Positions 1-8,923 are shown, numbered from the stretch's first letter. The stretch is DNA of 64,000 nt from Halegenticoccus soli (GCF_002844195.1 NZ_PEND01000002.1:1-64000); one strand, 5' to 3'. Program-made: numbers and translations. Notes: generated by a model from the sequence alone, not told the origin.

Positions 1-454
1 CGAGGTTCGACACGGCGGTCTTGTAGTCTTCGACCTCGAGGAACGCCTTTTTGGCGTCCATGACGCGGATGTAGACGACGGCGTCGGCGGTCACCGGCGA
101 GTTGTCGCGAGTGATCGCCTCCTGGCGGGGGACGTCGAGCGTTTGGGTCCGCAAGTCGAACGGGTAGGTGCGGCTGACGAACGGGGGAACGAAGTTGATA
201 CCGGGTTCGAGCAGTTTGCGGTACTCGCCGAACACCGTCAGCGCGCGCTTCTCGTACGCGTTGACGATCTCGACGGCGCTGTAGACGGTCGCGGCCGCGA
301 GCAGGAGGGCGAAAAGCCCGACGAACGCGACCGGGTCGAACGAAAACGCGAGGAGGGCGAGCAGCGCGACGGCGCCGAGGGCCGCGGCGCGGGGGACGAT
401 GCTCGGGACGCCTCTCGCGCTGAGTCGCCCGAGTTCCCGAAAGAGGCTCGTCAT
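1..454 (-). CDS. SPFH/stomatin-like membrane protein, C-terminus cut by window edge
   Basis: Partial gene: 151 codons are present and the C-terminus lies beyond the left edge. The protein starts MTSLFREL, has a hydrophobic stretch near residues 20-60 (one or two membrane segments), then a typical SPFH start (EKRALTVFGEYR, PGINFVPPFV, DNSPVTADAVVYIRV). SPFH proteins form oligomeric scaffolds on the cytoplasmic membrane and often control membrane proteases. A GGAGGT directly abuts the ATG; an in-frame TGA 12 nt upstream rules out a longer start. It lies 31 nt after the DUF7096-type gene, probably in the same operon. Family is sure; exact role is unknown. Confidence 0.85.
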   Translation of the reverse strand, partial: MTSLFRELGRLSARGVPSIVPRAAALGAVALLALLAFSFDPVAFVGLFALLLAAATVYSAVEIVNAYEKRALTVFGEYRKLLEPGINFVPPFVSRTYPFDLRTQTLDVPRQEAITRDNSPVTADAVVYIRVMDAKKAFLEVEDYKTAVSNL

Positions 455-485
455 ACCTCCCCTTCAAAGTCAATCGAGTTACCTT

Positions 486-1460
486 TTACTCCGATCCGTC
501 GCGCTCGTCCTCGGTTCCGCCCCCGTCCCCCGTTCCGTCACCGTCCTCCGTCCGCTCGCCGTCGGACGCCGTCGCGGTCGTCGCGCCGTCGCGGTCTCCT
601 TCGTCCGTTCCCGCCCCGCTTTCGTCGCCTTCGACGGGGAGGGTTCGCCCTTCGCCGGCGTCCGCGCTTCCGTCCCGGTCGGCGTCGTCGCCTCCGTCGG
701 TATTCCGGCCGGAATCGACCCGACCGTCCCCGCCGTCGACGACCTCCGCGCCCCCGATCTGGGGACGCTCGCCTGTCGCGTTCGCGTCATCCTCAGCCTC
801 CTCGTCGCCCTCCCGTTCTGACGGGGGACCGACGAACCGGCCGGGTTCGCCGGCGTCGCCCGGGTCGCTCTCCCCGTCGCGTCCGCGTTCGCGCTCACGG
901 CGCTCTTCGTCCAGGTCGGCCCCCGCATCCTCGCCGGCGATTCCGCGCGCGATCGCGGCAGACTCCGGATCGTCGAGCGCCTCGGCCCGGTCGCCGAGCG
1001 CGTCGAGGCGCGTTCCATCGACCCCCTTCGCTTCGAGTGCAGCGTCCGAAACATCAGACGAGATGACACGAAGCCCGCCGACCCGGCGGTCGAGGGTCCG
1101 CGCCTCGGCGGCCGCGGCGGCCATCCGAGCGCGGTACTCCCCCTCGCTCAGCGAGCCGTTCTCGCGCGCCTCGCGAAGGCGCTCGCGCTCCGCCGCGAGT
1201 TCGTCGAGGCGACGCTCGAGGCGTTCGGCCTCCGCCGCGACGACCGCCGCCTTCGATTCGTCCGTGCGGGCCCGATCGAGCCGCGATTCGAGCGCGCGCT
1301 CCGCGACTTCGCCGCCGACCTCCGCCTTCTGAACGCCGACGACGCCGGCGAACTGCTGCCCGGGGGTGACCGTGGACCGGTCGGCCGTCGGTCCGGCGGT
1401 CGCCGGAACTGCGCTCGCCGTCAAAAGGACGGCGACGAGGAGCGCGGCCATCCTGTTCAT
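486..1460 (-). CDS. Secreted DUF7096-type haloarchaeal protein
   Basis: 324 residues. A cleavable Sec-type signal peptide (residues 1-22, ending near ATAG) is followed by a coiled-coil-rich domain (about 25-150) with the sequence TPGQQFAGVVGVQ that I recognise from haloarchaeal DUF7096 proteins. The last 170 residues are a disordered Asp/Glu/Gly/Ser tail typical of haloarchaeal cell-surface proteins. No catalytic motif is visible. It sits between a membrane-anchored winged-helix regulator gene and an SPFH gene, which suggests an envelope-associated module. A TATA element lies about 27 nt before the ATG. Function unknown. Confidence 0.8.
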   Translation of the reverse strand: MNRMAALLVAVLLTASAVPATAGPTADRSTVTPGQQFAGVVGVQKAEVGGEVAERALESRLDRARTDESKAAVVAAEAERLERRLDELAAERERLREARENGSLSEGEYRARMAAAAAEARTLDRRVGGLRVISSDVSDAALEAKGVDGTRLDALGDRAEALDDPESAAIARGIAGEDAGADLDEERRERERGRDGESDPGDAGEPGRFVGPPSEREGDEEAEDDANATGERPQIGGAEVVDGGDGRVDSGRNTDGGDDADRDGSADAGEGRTLPVEGDESGAGTDEGDRDGATTATASDGERTEDGDGTGDGGGTEDERDGSE

Positions 1461-1484
1461 GCCGGCTCAACGCCCCCGTCGCGC

Positions 1485-1490
1485 ATATAT
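1485..1490 (-). promoter_or_regulatory. TATA box of the DUF7096/SPFH operon
   Basis: ATATAT on the minus strand, 25-30 nt before the ATG at 1460, which is the spacing of a leaderless haloarchaeal promoter. Confidence 0.6.
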
Positions 1491-1562
1491 CGGCGCGATC
1501 GTCGATCCCGATTTAGCCGGATTAAGCCGGGACGATTCGATTTCCGTCGACCGGTTTCCACC

Positions 1563-2690
1563 CTACGCATCGGATTCCTCCTCGGGGAGCTTCAGCACGT
1601 TCTCGCGCCCGATGCGGAAGCTTTCGAGCTTCCCCTCGTCGCGCAACCCGCTCACGACCTGGCTCGTCCGCGCCTCGGTCCATCCGAGTTCCGAGACGAC
1701 GGTCTGCTGTTTCATCCGCCCGCCGTTGCGTTCGAGCAGCCGGAGCACGCGCTCTTCGTTGCTCAGGAGCTCCGGCGGCGGCCCGTCGTCGCCGCCTCCC
1801 GACTCGCCGCCCCCTCTCTCTCTACCGCCCGCACCGCCGTTCGCGTCGCTTCGGCCGGCAGCGGAACTCTGACCGTCCGCGGTCGATTTCCGCCCCGCCG
1901 GCCGCCGCGCCGCGTCGCCGCGCAGACGTAGTCGACCGTCGTGCCGACGCCGCGTCCACCAGACCGCGCTCACGCCGCCGACGAGCGCGAGCGCGGCTGC
2001 GAGGAGTACCGGAAGCGACACCGGCGAGCCGCCGTCGGCGACGACGAGCCGCGGCTGGCCGCCGAAGTCCGTCGGCCCGTCCCAGACGACGGCCGTCTCG
2101 CGCCGCTCGTCCGGCGGCGGCGAGACGTCTCCGAGGGCGTACCCCGCGGGCCACGAGATCAGGAGGCGGCTCCCGGGGTCGAGGAAGAACCCGTCGAGCG
2201 CGTCGCCGACGACCAGCCGGTCGCCGTCGACGGCGGCGAAGCCGATCCACTCGAACCGGTAGACGACGACGCCGTACTCCCGCGGCAGTTGCCGGATCTC
2301 GGCGGACACGGAGACGTTCTCGATCGCCATCTCCCGTCCCGTCGCCGCCGCGGCGGCCGCCGCCGTGTCGTCCATCCGCTCTTCGAACCGGGTCGCGTAC
2401 GCGGTCCCGTTCGCCTCGACGTCCGCCCGGAGGCTCTCGAATCCCGCGGTCTCGTTGTCGTCGTCGAGGCGGATCCGGTACTCGACGGCCCACGCGGCGG
2501 TGCCGTCCTCGCTTAGGTCGACCCGCAGGAGGACGCTATCGGCGCCGATCTCCGCGGTTCAAAACGGCCCGACCTTGCCGCCCGGTCCGCCGGCGGACGC
2601 GCCCGCGACGCCGAGCGCGACCGGCGCGACGATCACGAGCAGACAGCAGATCGCCGCGACCCGGGGCCGGGCGCGTTCGACCGTGTGCAT
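1563..2690 (-). pseudogene. Membrane-anchored winged-helix regulator interrupted by in-frame TGA
   Basis: One reading frame runs from ATG 2690 to TAG 1563 but carries TGA at 2559-2561 (codon 44). The first 43 codons encode a signal peptide ending GGKVGPF. After the TGA the same frame continues with an extracellular domain (RVDLSEDGTAAW, EYRIRLDDDNET) that I recognise as DUF7345, then one membrane segment (LPVLLAAALALVGGVSAVWW), a Gly/Arg linker and a C-terminal winged helix (LLSNEERVLRLLERNGG, VVSELGWTEARTSQVV), the DUF7343-type arrangement. No ATG, GTG or TTG follows the stop until ATG 2375, so reinitiation would lose the signal peptide and half the outer domain. Mutation, recoding or a sequencing error are all possible. 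Confidence 0.8.
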
Positions 2691-2851
2691 GTTCCGTTGT
2701 TCTCGCCGACCTACAAAGTCGTTGTCACCGACAGGTTAGAGGATAATCAGGGGGTAGTGGCAGTACCTCGCCGGTATACTGGCACGAATCGCGGGCGGAT
2801 CGAACCGATAGTTCCGAACCTGGAGTATAGTAGAAAAGAGATAGTTCGCAC

Positions 2852-3016
2852 TCACGCCTCCGGGTATCGTTCGAGTTCAAGCGCCAGGTCCTCCACCATG
2901 TCGAGGCAGTCTTCGAGGAGCCCCGCCGTGTCGTCGGGGAGGTCGGCGTCGTCGATCTCTTCGAGGCTGCTGTGCGCCTCCCAGGCGAGTTCGGCGTTCG
3001 ACGTCCGCTGGCTCAT
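2852..3016 (-). CDS. Small acidic haloarchaeal protein (54 aa)
   Basis: 54 residues, starting MSQRTSNAELAWEAHSS. The rest is helical and acidic (DADLPDDTAGLLEDCLDMVED). A longer in-frame start exists at 3064 but its extra residues are basic and unlike the body, so ATG 3016 is preferred. It looks like one of the small conserved haloarchaeal hypothetical proteins. No domain, metal site or membrane segment is visible. It is divergent from the RNA ligase-like gene. Function unknown. Confidence 0.6.
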   Translation of the reverse strand: MSQRTSNAELAWEAHSSLEEIDDADLPDDTAGLLEDCLDMVEDLALELERYPEA

Positions 3017-3175
3017 ATTCGTGTGACGACTGCCCGGCGGGAAAGCTGTTGATCCGGTTCGCACCCCGTGAAACCGCAGCGCGAGCGGGGATCGGCCGGG
3101 AACGCGCCCCCGAACCGGAACCGCCGCCTCGGTCCCGACCGATACCCTGATGCCGGCGGCTCACCGCCTCTCGGT

Positions 3176-3673
3176 GTGTACAGCCTCAACGTCCCGGTCC
3201 CCGGCGAGGCGCGACGGCTGGCGGCCGACCTCCACCCCCGGCTCGCGGCCTTCGACCGGATCCGCGAGCGACACACGCTCGTCGCCAAGCGTCTCGGAGA
3301 GGGGCCGCCGCACCGCCTCCGCGAACGCCTGCGCGACCCCCTCCGGGGATCGGCGGCCTTCGAAGCGCGGATCGACGGGATCGATTACTTCGAACGGCCC
3401 ACGCGCGGGGCCGGCCCGGTAGTGTACCTCTCGGTCCGGAGCCCCGGCCTTCGCGCCCTCCACGACCGCCTCGTCGACGAGTTCGGCGCCGTCGAGGGGA
3501 TCGAGGGGTCGGACTACGTCCCGCACGTCACGCTCGCCCGCGGCGGCCCCGTCGACGCCGCGGAGGAGTTGACGCGAGTCGCTCTCGACCCGGTCGACTG
3601 GACCGTCTCGCGGCTCGATCTCTGGAGCGCGACCTACCGGGAGGTCGTCGGCTCGATCGACCTCCCGCGGTAG
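3176..3673 (+). CDS. 2'-5' RNA ligase family protein (2H phosphoesterase)
   Basis: 165 residues from a GTG start (MYSLNVPVPGEARRLA). The frame stays open upstream, but only Arg/Gly-rich residues unlike the family would be added, so the GTG is chosen. The two H-x-T motifs of the 2H phosphoesterase superfamily are present: RHTLVAKR near residue 37 and PHVTLARG near residue 118. Members act on 2'-5' or cyclic phosphodiester ends of RNA (LigT/ThpR type). Cytoplasmic; the substrate in haloarchaea is not established. It stands alone between the 54-aa gene and the P450 gene. Confidence 0.85.
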   Translation: MYSLNVPVPGEARRLAADLHPRLAAFDRIRERHTLVAKRLGEGPPHRLRERLRDPLRGSAAFEARIDGIDYFERPTRGAGPVVYLSVRSPGLRALHDRLVDEFGAVEGIEGSDYVPHVTLARGGPVDAAEELTRVALDPVDWTVSRLDLWSATYREVVGSIDLPR

Positions 3674-3764
3674 CCGCGAGGCACGGCCGCGACGGGGGCA
3701 GAAAACCGGCCGCGGTGGAAGTGGAAAACGGCTGCGATGGAGGGGAAAATCGGGGGCGGCGGAC

Positions 3765-5096
3765 CTACCGCGCGCGGATCGTCATCTCCATCGGCTCCCG
3801 CGGGTGCATCGTGAGCGAGCCGCGCAGCTCCAGCGGCGGCTCCCGCGCGTAGTCGAGTTCGAACCGCCCGGCGACCGTCCCGAGGATCAGCTTCGCCTCC
3901 ATCATCGAGAACTGCTTGCCGATGCAGTGTCTCGATCCCCCGCCGAACGGGAAGTACGAAAAGCGCGGGCGCGCGGAGCGCCGCGCCGGGGCCCAGCGGC
4001 CAGGATCGAAGGCCTCGGGATCGCTGTAAAAGCGCGACGAGCGGTGGACGGCCCACTGCGGCAGCATCACGGCCGACCCCGCCGGCACGCGGTAGCCGCC
4101 GAGCCGAACGTCGACCGTCGGCTCGCGGAACATGACGTAGACGGGCGGGTACAGCCGCATCGTCTCCAGCAGGACCCACTCGGTGTACTCCAGGCCCCGG
4201 AGGTCGGCCACCGTCGGAACGTCGCCGCCGAGCGCCTCGTCGAGTTCCGCGTGAACCCGCGCCTCCGCCTCGGGGTGCTGCGAGAGGAGGTACCACGCGT
4301 ACGTGAGCGTCAGCGCGGTCGTGTCGTGACCCGCGAGCAGCATCGTCATGGCCTCGTCGCGGATCTGCCGGTCCGTCTGCTCGCCCCGGTTCTGCGCCCG
4401 GAGGAGCAGCGACAGGAGATCCGTCCGCTCCGCGTCGGTTTCGGTCCCCCGCCGCTCCTCGACGATGCCGTCGATGACGCCCTCCAGGATCCGGAGCGCC
4501 CTGCGGTACTCGCGGTTCTCCCTCGTCGGCGCCCAGTCGGGGAGCAGAAACCTGAAGGGATCCGGTTCGAAGCGCGCGCCGAGCGGTTCGAGGTTCTCCT
4601 GGACGAGGCGGATCCGTTCGTCCGACAGCTCGGCGCCGAGCATCGCGTCGACGATGATCTTCACCGTCAACCGTGCCATTTCGAGCTGCACGTCGACGAC
4701 GTCGCCGTCGCTCCAGCCGTCGAGCATCGCCTCGGTGTGGTCCGTCATCATCCTCGAGAGCCCCGCCAGCCGCTGCATGTGGAAGGCCGGCTGGGCGAGG
4801 TCGCGCTGTCTCCGCCACGCCTCGCCCTCGCTCAACAGCAGTCCGTCCCCGAGCAGTTCGCCGATAGCGTCGTCCTGGAACCGCGGCTTGCGGAACTTCT
4901 CTTCTTCCGTCACCAGCACCCGCTCGATCTCGTCGGGTTCGGTGAGCATGTACGTCTCCATCGGGCCGAGGTCGAACCGCACGACGCCGTCGTAGGCCTC
5001 CGCGCACGCCGTCACGAACGCGAACGGATCCCGCGCGTACTGCCGGGCGTTCCCGACGATCGGGAGCCCTTTCGGCCCCGGGGGCTCTGTGCTCAT
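3765..5096 (-). CDS. Cytochrome P450
   Basis: 443 residues. All P450 signatures are visible: the I-helix oxygen-activation motif AGHDTT near residue 253, the K-helix ETMR (ExxR) near 308, and the heme-binding loop FPFGGGSRHCIG with the thiolate Cys near 390. There is no N-terminal membrane anchor, so it is probably soluble and needs a ferredoxin-type donor, none of which is encoded nearby. It may belong with the haloarchaeal CYP174-type enzymes; that is inference. ATG 5096 is chosen over 5123 because a TATA-like element overlaps the upstream ATG. Substrate unknown. Confidence 0.93.
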   Translation of the reverse strand: MSTEPPGPKGLPIVGNARQYARDPFAFVTACAEAYDGVVRFDLGPMETYMLTEPDEIERVLVTEEEKFRKPRFQDDAIGELLGDGLLLSEGEAWRRQRDLAQPAFHMQRLAGLSRMMTDHTEAMLDGWSDGDVVDVQLEMARLTVKIIVDAMLGAELSDERIRLVQENLEPLGARFEPDPFRFLLPDWAPTRENREYRRALRILEGVIDGIVEERRGTETDAERTDLLSLLLRAQNRGEQTDRQIRDEAMTMLLAGHDTTALTLTYAWYLLSQHPEAEARVHAELDEALGGDVPTVADLRGLEYTEWVLLETMRLYPPVYVMFREPTVDVRLGGYRVPAGSAVMLPQWAVHRSSRFYSDPEAFDPGRWAPARRSARPRFSYFPFGGGSRHCIGKQFSMMEAKLILGTVAGRFELDYAREPPLELRGSLTMHPREPMEMTIRAR

Positions 5097-5120
5097 CGCC
5101 GTCCCTAGGGAGGACGCCCG

Positions 5121-5130
5121 CATAAGGATT
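5121..5130 (-). promoter_or_regulatory. TATA-like element of the P450 gene
   Basis: Minus-strand AATCCTTATG, 25-34 nt before the ATG at 5096. Its overlap with the upstream in-frame ATG argues for the shorter protein. Confidence 0.5.
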
Positions 5131-5226
5131 CGGCCGCCTCGCGCGTTTAGGGCCGTTCGAGCGGACGATTCGTGCGAACTAACTATCCGTCCGGGCCGAC
5201 AGTCGTTCGAGCTGCGTCCCGCGCGA

Positions 5227-7470
5227 TCACGGCCGCGGCGGCTCGCCGTCGTAGGCGTCGTGGTCCGCGTAGAAGTTCAACATCGCGAACTTCAGCTTCC
5301 CCGGCTCGATGTCGATCAGCTCCTCCCGCTCCTCGGCCGGGAACGTCCCGCGGACGCCGTACTTCCCCATGTCCGCCCGCGTGTAGCGCTTGTCGACGAG
5401 CGCGCGGACGCCGAAGTCCTCCGGCGAGCGGATCACCCGCCCGAGCGCCTGCCGCGTCTTGCGGATCGTCGGGATCTCCACCGCGTAGCGCCACCCGGCG
5501 TCGCGCGCCCGGTCGGCGTACGCGCGGTCGTAGGCGTCCTGGACGGCCTCCATCCGCTTCGAGAGGTGCGGGTACGGAACGCCGACCACCACCACCGTCC
5601 GGGCGTCGTCGCCGTCGAAGCTCACGCCCTCCGCGAGCGTCCCCCAGAGCGACGTGAAGAGCGCGGCGTCGTCGGACGCGACGAACCTGCTCCGGAGCTC
5701 CTCGGTCCGCGTGCCGGGTTCGTCGAGCAGCAGCTCCGTCCCCCTGGCGGCCGACGCGAGCGTCCCGTCGCGGCCGTCCCGTCCGTCTCGACCGCCGACG
5801 CTGCCGCCCAGGCGCTCGTAGTACCGCTCCGCCTCGGCGTACGAGGGGAAGAACACGAGCGCGTTTCCGGGGGTAAAGCGGATCGCGTCTTCGAGCACGC
5901 CCGCCACGACGCTCTGCGTCTCGGCGTCGTTGCGCTCGCTGGCGAAGAGCGGCGGCGCCCGGACCGCGTACGTCCGGCGGTTCCGCTCGGGGTATTCGAG
6001 CCCGTACGCGAGGGTCGCGGGGCTCTCCAGCCCGAGCACGTCCTCCGTCACGTCGAACGGCCGCAGCGTCGCGCTCATCAGGACGCTGGCGTACACTTCC
6101 TCGAACAGCTCCCGCGTCACCTCCCGGGGGATACAGGTGTACAGCTCGGCGCGACCGTAGATCTCGTCCGTCCCCGAGTCGCGGCGGACCGACACCATCG
6201 GGTGCTGGCCGAGCTTGGTGCCGTCTTTCATCCACGCCGAGACGAACCCCGCCGCCTGCAGGGTCTGACACTCGGAGCGCGTCGGCGTCTCGCCCTCCTT
6301 GTACGCCCGCTCGTACTCCTCGTCGAGCGTCTCCCCCAGCTGGAGGGCGAGTTCCAGCTCCGTCTCGATCCCGCGCCCCTCGTACTCCTCCAGGAAGGTG
6401 AGCGTCAGGTCGTCCCGGCGGTCCGAGTTCGCGACGGCGACGTCGTGCCAGTTCTCCCCCACCCGCTCGCGCTCCCCGTACTCGAAGGCGTTCGCGTACG
6501 TCTCGCGGAGCGCGCGGTAGAAGGCCCCGACGACGTTCTCGGCCGGCTCCGCCCGCGAGTCGTCGGCGTCTTCGAGCTCGTCGAGCGCGCTTTCGAGGGT
6601 GTTCTCCGTCAGCGTGCGGGTCGCGTGATCGCGGGCGGCCGACTCGACGTTGTGCGCCTCGTCGAACACCGTGATCACGTCCTCGGGGTCGCGTCCGAGC
6701 CACCGGAAGAACTGCTCTCTGATCATCGGGTCGAGCAGGTGGTGGTAGTTGCAGACGACGAGGTCGACCCCCTCCATCCCCTCCTTCAGGAGCTCGTAGC
6801 CGCACAGCGTCCGCTCGTCGGCGTACTCGTAGATGTCGTCGGGAGTCCGCACGTCCTCGAACAGCCACGCGAAGAAGTCGTCGGCGTCGCCGACGAGGTT
6901 GTTGTAGTAGTGCTCGCAGACGTTGCCCTCGCGCAGCGTCTCCAGCTCCTCCTCGATCGAGCCCAGCTCGTCCATGACGGCGCTCCGGGCCTCGGCTGCG
7001 CCCGAATCGCCCTTCCGGCTCTCCCCGAGGAGGGCGCGCTGGCGCTCCTCCAGCTGCCGTTTGTCCTCCTCCTTTTCGACGACCGCCCTGGTCGTGTCCC
7101 GGAGGCTCTGACACTCCTGATACCCCACGTCGATGTGACACATCGACGCCTTCCCGCGGAACACGACCGCCCGGATCGGCTCCTTGCGGGTGATCGCGCG
7201 GGCGTCCTCGACGAACTGGCGCATCTGCTGGTGGACGTTCGTCGTGATGACGACCGTCTTGTCGCGCTCGCGGGCGTGCTCCAGCGCCGGGACGAGCGCC
7301 GAGAGCGTCTTGCCCGTCCCCGGCGCACCCTCGAAGAGCACGTCCTGTCCCCGGGCCAGCGCGTTGGCGATTCTGTCCATCGCCTCCCGCTGGTTCGGAT
7401 ACGGCTCGTCGTAGGGGAAGAACCGCAGATGTCCGTTCGTTTCGGCCACTACGGCCCTCTCGTTCGCCAT
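5227..7470 (-). CDS. XPD/Rad3-type ATP-dependent DNA helicase (superfamily 2, FeS)
   Basis: 747 residues. Walker A GAPGTGKT lies at 48-55 and DEAH at 270-273. Between them are four well-placed cysteines (C111, C120, C185, C223) that can hold the 4Fe-4S cluster of Rad3/XPD helicases. The C-terminal half holds the second RecA-like domain (LMSATLRP, GTLAEGVSFDGDDA, QALGRVIRSPEDFG). It is predicted to unwind DNA 5'-3' in repair or transcription-linked processes. The frame is open far upstream, but MANERAVVAE at 7470 directly precedes the helicase domain. A second Rad3-type helicase begins at 63476. Confidence 0.93.
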   Translation of the reverse strand: MANERAVVAETNGHLRFFPYDEPYPNQREAMDRIANALARGQDVLFEGAPGTGKTLSALVPALEHARERDKTVVITTNVHQQMRQFVEDARAITRKEPIRAVVFRGKASMCHIDVGYQECQSLRDTTRAVVEKEEDKRQLEERQRALLGESRKGDSGAAEARSAVMDELGSIEEELETLREGNVCEHYYNNLVGDADDFFAWLFEDVRTPDDIYEYADERTLCGYELLKEGMEGVDLVVCNYHHLLDPMIREQFFRWLGRDPEDVITVFDEAHNVESAARDHATRTLTENTLESALDELEDADDSRAEPAENVVGAFYRALRETYANAFEYGERERVGENWHDVAVANSDRRDDLTLTFLEEYEGRGIETELELALQLGETLDEEYERAYKEGETPTRSECQTLQAAGFVSAWMKDGTKLGQHPMVSVRRDSGTDEIYGRAELYTCIPREVTRELFEEVYASVLMSATLRPFDVTEDVLGLESPATLAYGLEYPERNRRTYAVRAPPLFASERNDAETQSVVAGVLEDAIRFTPGNALVFFPSYAEAERYYERLGGSVGGRDGRDGRDGTLASAARGTELLLDEPGTRTEELRSRFVASDDAALFTSLWGTLAEGVSFDGDDARTVVVVGVPYPHLSKRMEAVQDAYDRAYADRARDAGWRYAVEIPTIRKTRQALGRVIRSPEDFGVRALVDKRYTRADMGKYGVRGTFPAEEREELIDIEPGKLKFAMLNFYADHDAYDGEPPRP

Positions 7471-7517
7471 CCGATTAAAACGCTCGGAGGACGGCACCGC
7501 GGAGTGACACGAGTTCG

Positions 7518-7527
7518 CATATATCAA
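7518..7527. promoter_or_regulatory. AT-rich element between divergent helicase and membrane-protein genes
   Basis: CATATATCAA is the only AT-rich box between the helicase start (7470, minus) and the membrane protein start (7600, plus). It is about 50 nt from the first and 75 nt from the second, so either gene would have a leader. Confidence 0.4.
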
Positions 7528-7599
7528 TCTTTCTCCGCTCTGCGCGGCGCGCGCCCTGCCGGGACAGGATCTTGATCGAGAACCCGGAACTCTTTGCCG

Positions 7600-8076
7600 A
7601 TGGCTTCCGAAACCGCGACCTCGACCGCGACGATCGAACGAACCGAACCCGGAAACTGGAAGGCCGGCGTCCTCGCCGGTCTCGTCGGCGGCGCCGTGAT
7701 GGGCGCGATGCTCTCGGCGATGATGACGCCGGTCATCGAGGCCGCGATCCCGGCGCTGTACGGTCTCTCGGGCGGCCTCGCCGGGTGGACGATCCACATG
7801 GCCAACAGCGCGATCCTCGGCGTCGTCTTCGCCGGCATCGCGGGGGCGCTGCCCCGGTACGCCGAGACGTCGCTCAAAAGCGCCGGGCTCGGCGCCGCGT
7901 ACGGCGTCGTCCTGTGGGTCGTCCTCGCCGGCTTCGTCATGCCGATCTGGCTCGGCGCGGTCGGCTTCCCGATGGCCCCGCCGGTTCCGAACCTCGATCC
8001 GATGAGCCTCGTCGGCCACGTCGTCTACGGCGCGATCCTCGGAGGGGTTTACGCGCCCCTCGCGGGCCGGATCTGA
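7600..8076 (+). CDS. Small integral membrane protein, first of a tandem pair
   Basis: 158 residues, ATG 7600 (MASETATSTATIE). After a short polar N-terminus there are about four membrane segments: VLAGLVGGAVMGAMLSAMM, WTIHMANSAILGVVFAGIAG, GAAYGVVLWVVLAGFVMPI and LVGHVVYGAILGGVYA. Short conserved His and Asn residues lie within the membrane (WTIHMANS). Databases often call such haloarchaeal proteins histidine kinase, but no kinase domain is present. A paralogue follows at 8341. Function unknown. Confidence 0.75.
   Translation: MASETATSTATIERTEPGNWKAGVLAGLVGGAVMGAMLSAMMTPVIEAAIPALYGLSGGLAGWTIHMANSAILGVVFAGIAGALPRYAETSLKSAGLGAAYGVVLWVVLAGFVMPIWLGAVGFPMAPPVPNLDPMSLVGHVVYGAILGGVYAPLAGRI
7744..7834 (+). 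repeat. 91-bp block nearly identical to 8482-8572
   Basis: Positions 7744-7834 and 8482-8572 differ at only two bases, much less than the rest of the two paralogous genes. This marks the duplication and possible gene conversion. Confidence 0.85.
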
Positions 8077-8340
8077 ACACCGAACCGCCCGCGGGTCTGC
8101 GTTCGCCGCCGGTCGATCGTTCGACCGGTTCGGACGACGGCCATCCGACTCGATCCGACGCCGATTGACCGCTCGAATCGACCGACGTCGGCCCGTCGTC
8201 CGGACCCGACCGACCCGACGTCGGCCGAGGTAGACCGTCCGAAACGTGTTCAGTGTTCGCGTCTGTCACGATTTTCCCGGTGTGCGGCGACCGCGCCATC
8301 ACGACGCGCAGTTTTGCCGGCTACCGGCGTCTCTTCACGT

Positions 8341-8844
8341 ATGGCTTCCGCAACGCCGACCACGACCGTTCCAGAAACCGCGACCCCGGCCTCCTGGCAG
8401 GGGGGCGTCGTCGCCGGCCTCGCCGGCGGCGTCGTCATGGGCGTCCTCTTTGCGATCTTCGCGCCGCCGCTCCTCACCGACGCGATCCCGGCGCTGTACG
8501 GCCTCTCGGGCGGCCTCGCCGGGTGGACGATCCACCTGGCCAACAGCGCGATCCTCGGCGTCGTCTTCGCCGCGCTCGCCCGGGCGCTCCCGAAGTACAG
8601 CGACACGACCCTCAAGAGCACCGGGCTGGGTGCGGCCTACGGCGCCGTGCTGTGGATCGTCCTCGCGGCGATCGTCATGCCGCTCTGGCTCGCCGCGGTC
8701 GACTTCCCCGCGGTCCCGCCGCTGCCGAACGTCGACCTCATGGGGCTCGTGTTCCACGTCGCCTACGGGCTGGTCCTCGGCGCGACGTACCCCGCGTTCA
8801 GCCGCTGGCTGTCGCCCAAGGAACGCGCGTCGCCCGCGGCGTGA
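8341..8844 (+). CDS. Small integral membrane protein, second of a tandem pair
   Basis: 167 residues, ATG 8341 (MASATPTTTVPE). It has the same plan as the protein at 7600: polar N-terminus and about four membrane segments (GVVAGLAGGVVMGVLFAIF, WTIHLANSAILGVVFAALA, GAAYGAVLWIVLAAIVMPL, LVFHVAYGLVLGATYPAF). It is a clear tandem duplicate, with one block almost identical at DNA level and more divergent ends. The C-terminus is slightly longer (SPKERASPAA). Function unknown. Confidence 0.75.
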   Translation: MASATPTTTVPETATPASWQGGVVAGLAGGVVMGVLFAIFAPPLLTDAIPALYGLSGGLAGWTIHLANSAILGVVFAALARALPKYSDTTLKSTGLGAAYGAVLWIVLAAIVMPLWLAAVDFPAVPPLPNVDLMGLVFHVAYGLVLGATYPAFSRWLSPKERASPAA

Positions 8845-8923
8845 GACGACACGTCGCGTCGATCGAAACATCCCATTTTAGCCCGTCTCGTGTTCGCCTC
8901 ACTACCCGTCGTTAACGTCGATT

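Noticed and set aside
143-1066. A 307-residue plus frame opposite the SPFH and DUF7096-type genes
   Set aside because: Arg/Pro-rich shadow sequence with no motif, opposite genes with signal peptide and domain evidence.
2559-2561. Selenocysteine at the in-frame TGA
   Set aside because: No SECIS-like structure was noticed, the position is in a linker after a signal peptide, and haloarchaea are not known to use selenocysteine.
5089-7575. An 828-codon open frame on the plus strand opposite the helicase
   Set aside because: It is Arg/Val/Leu-rich antisense shadow of a well-supported helicase gene, with no family motif; such long shadows are expected in GC-rich DNA.
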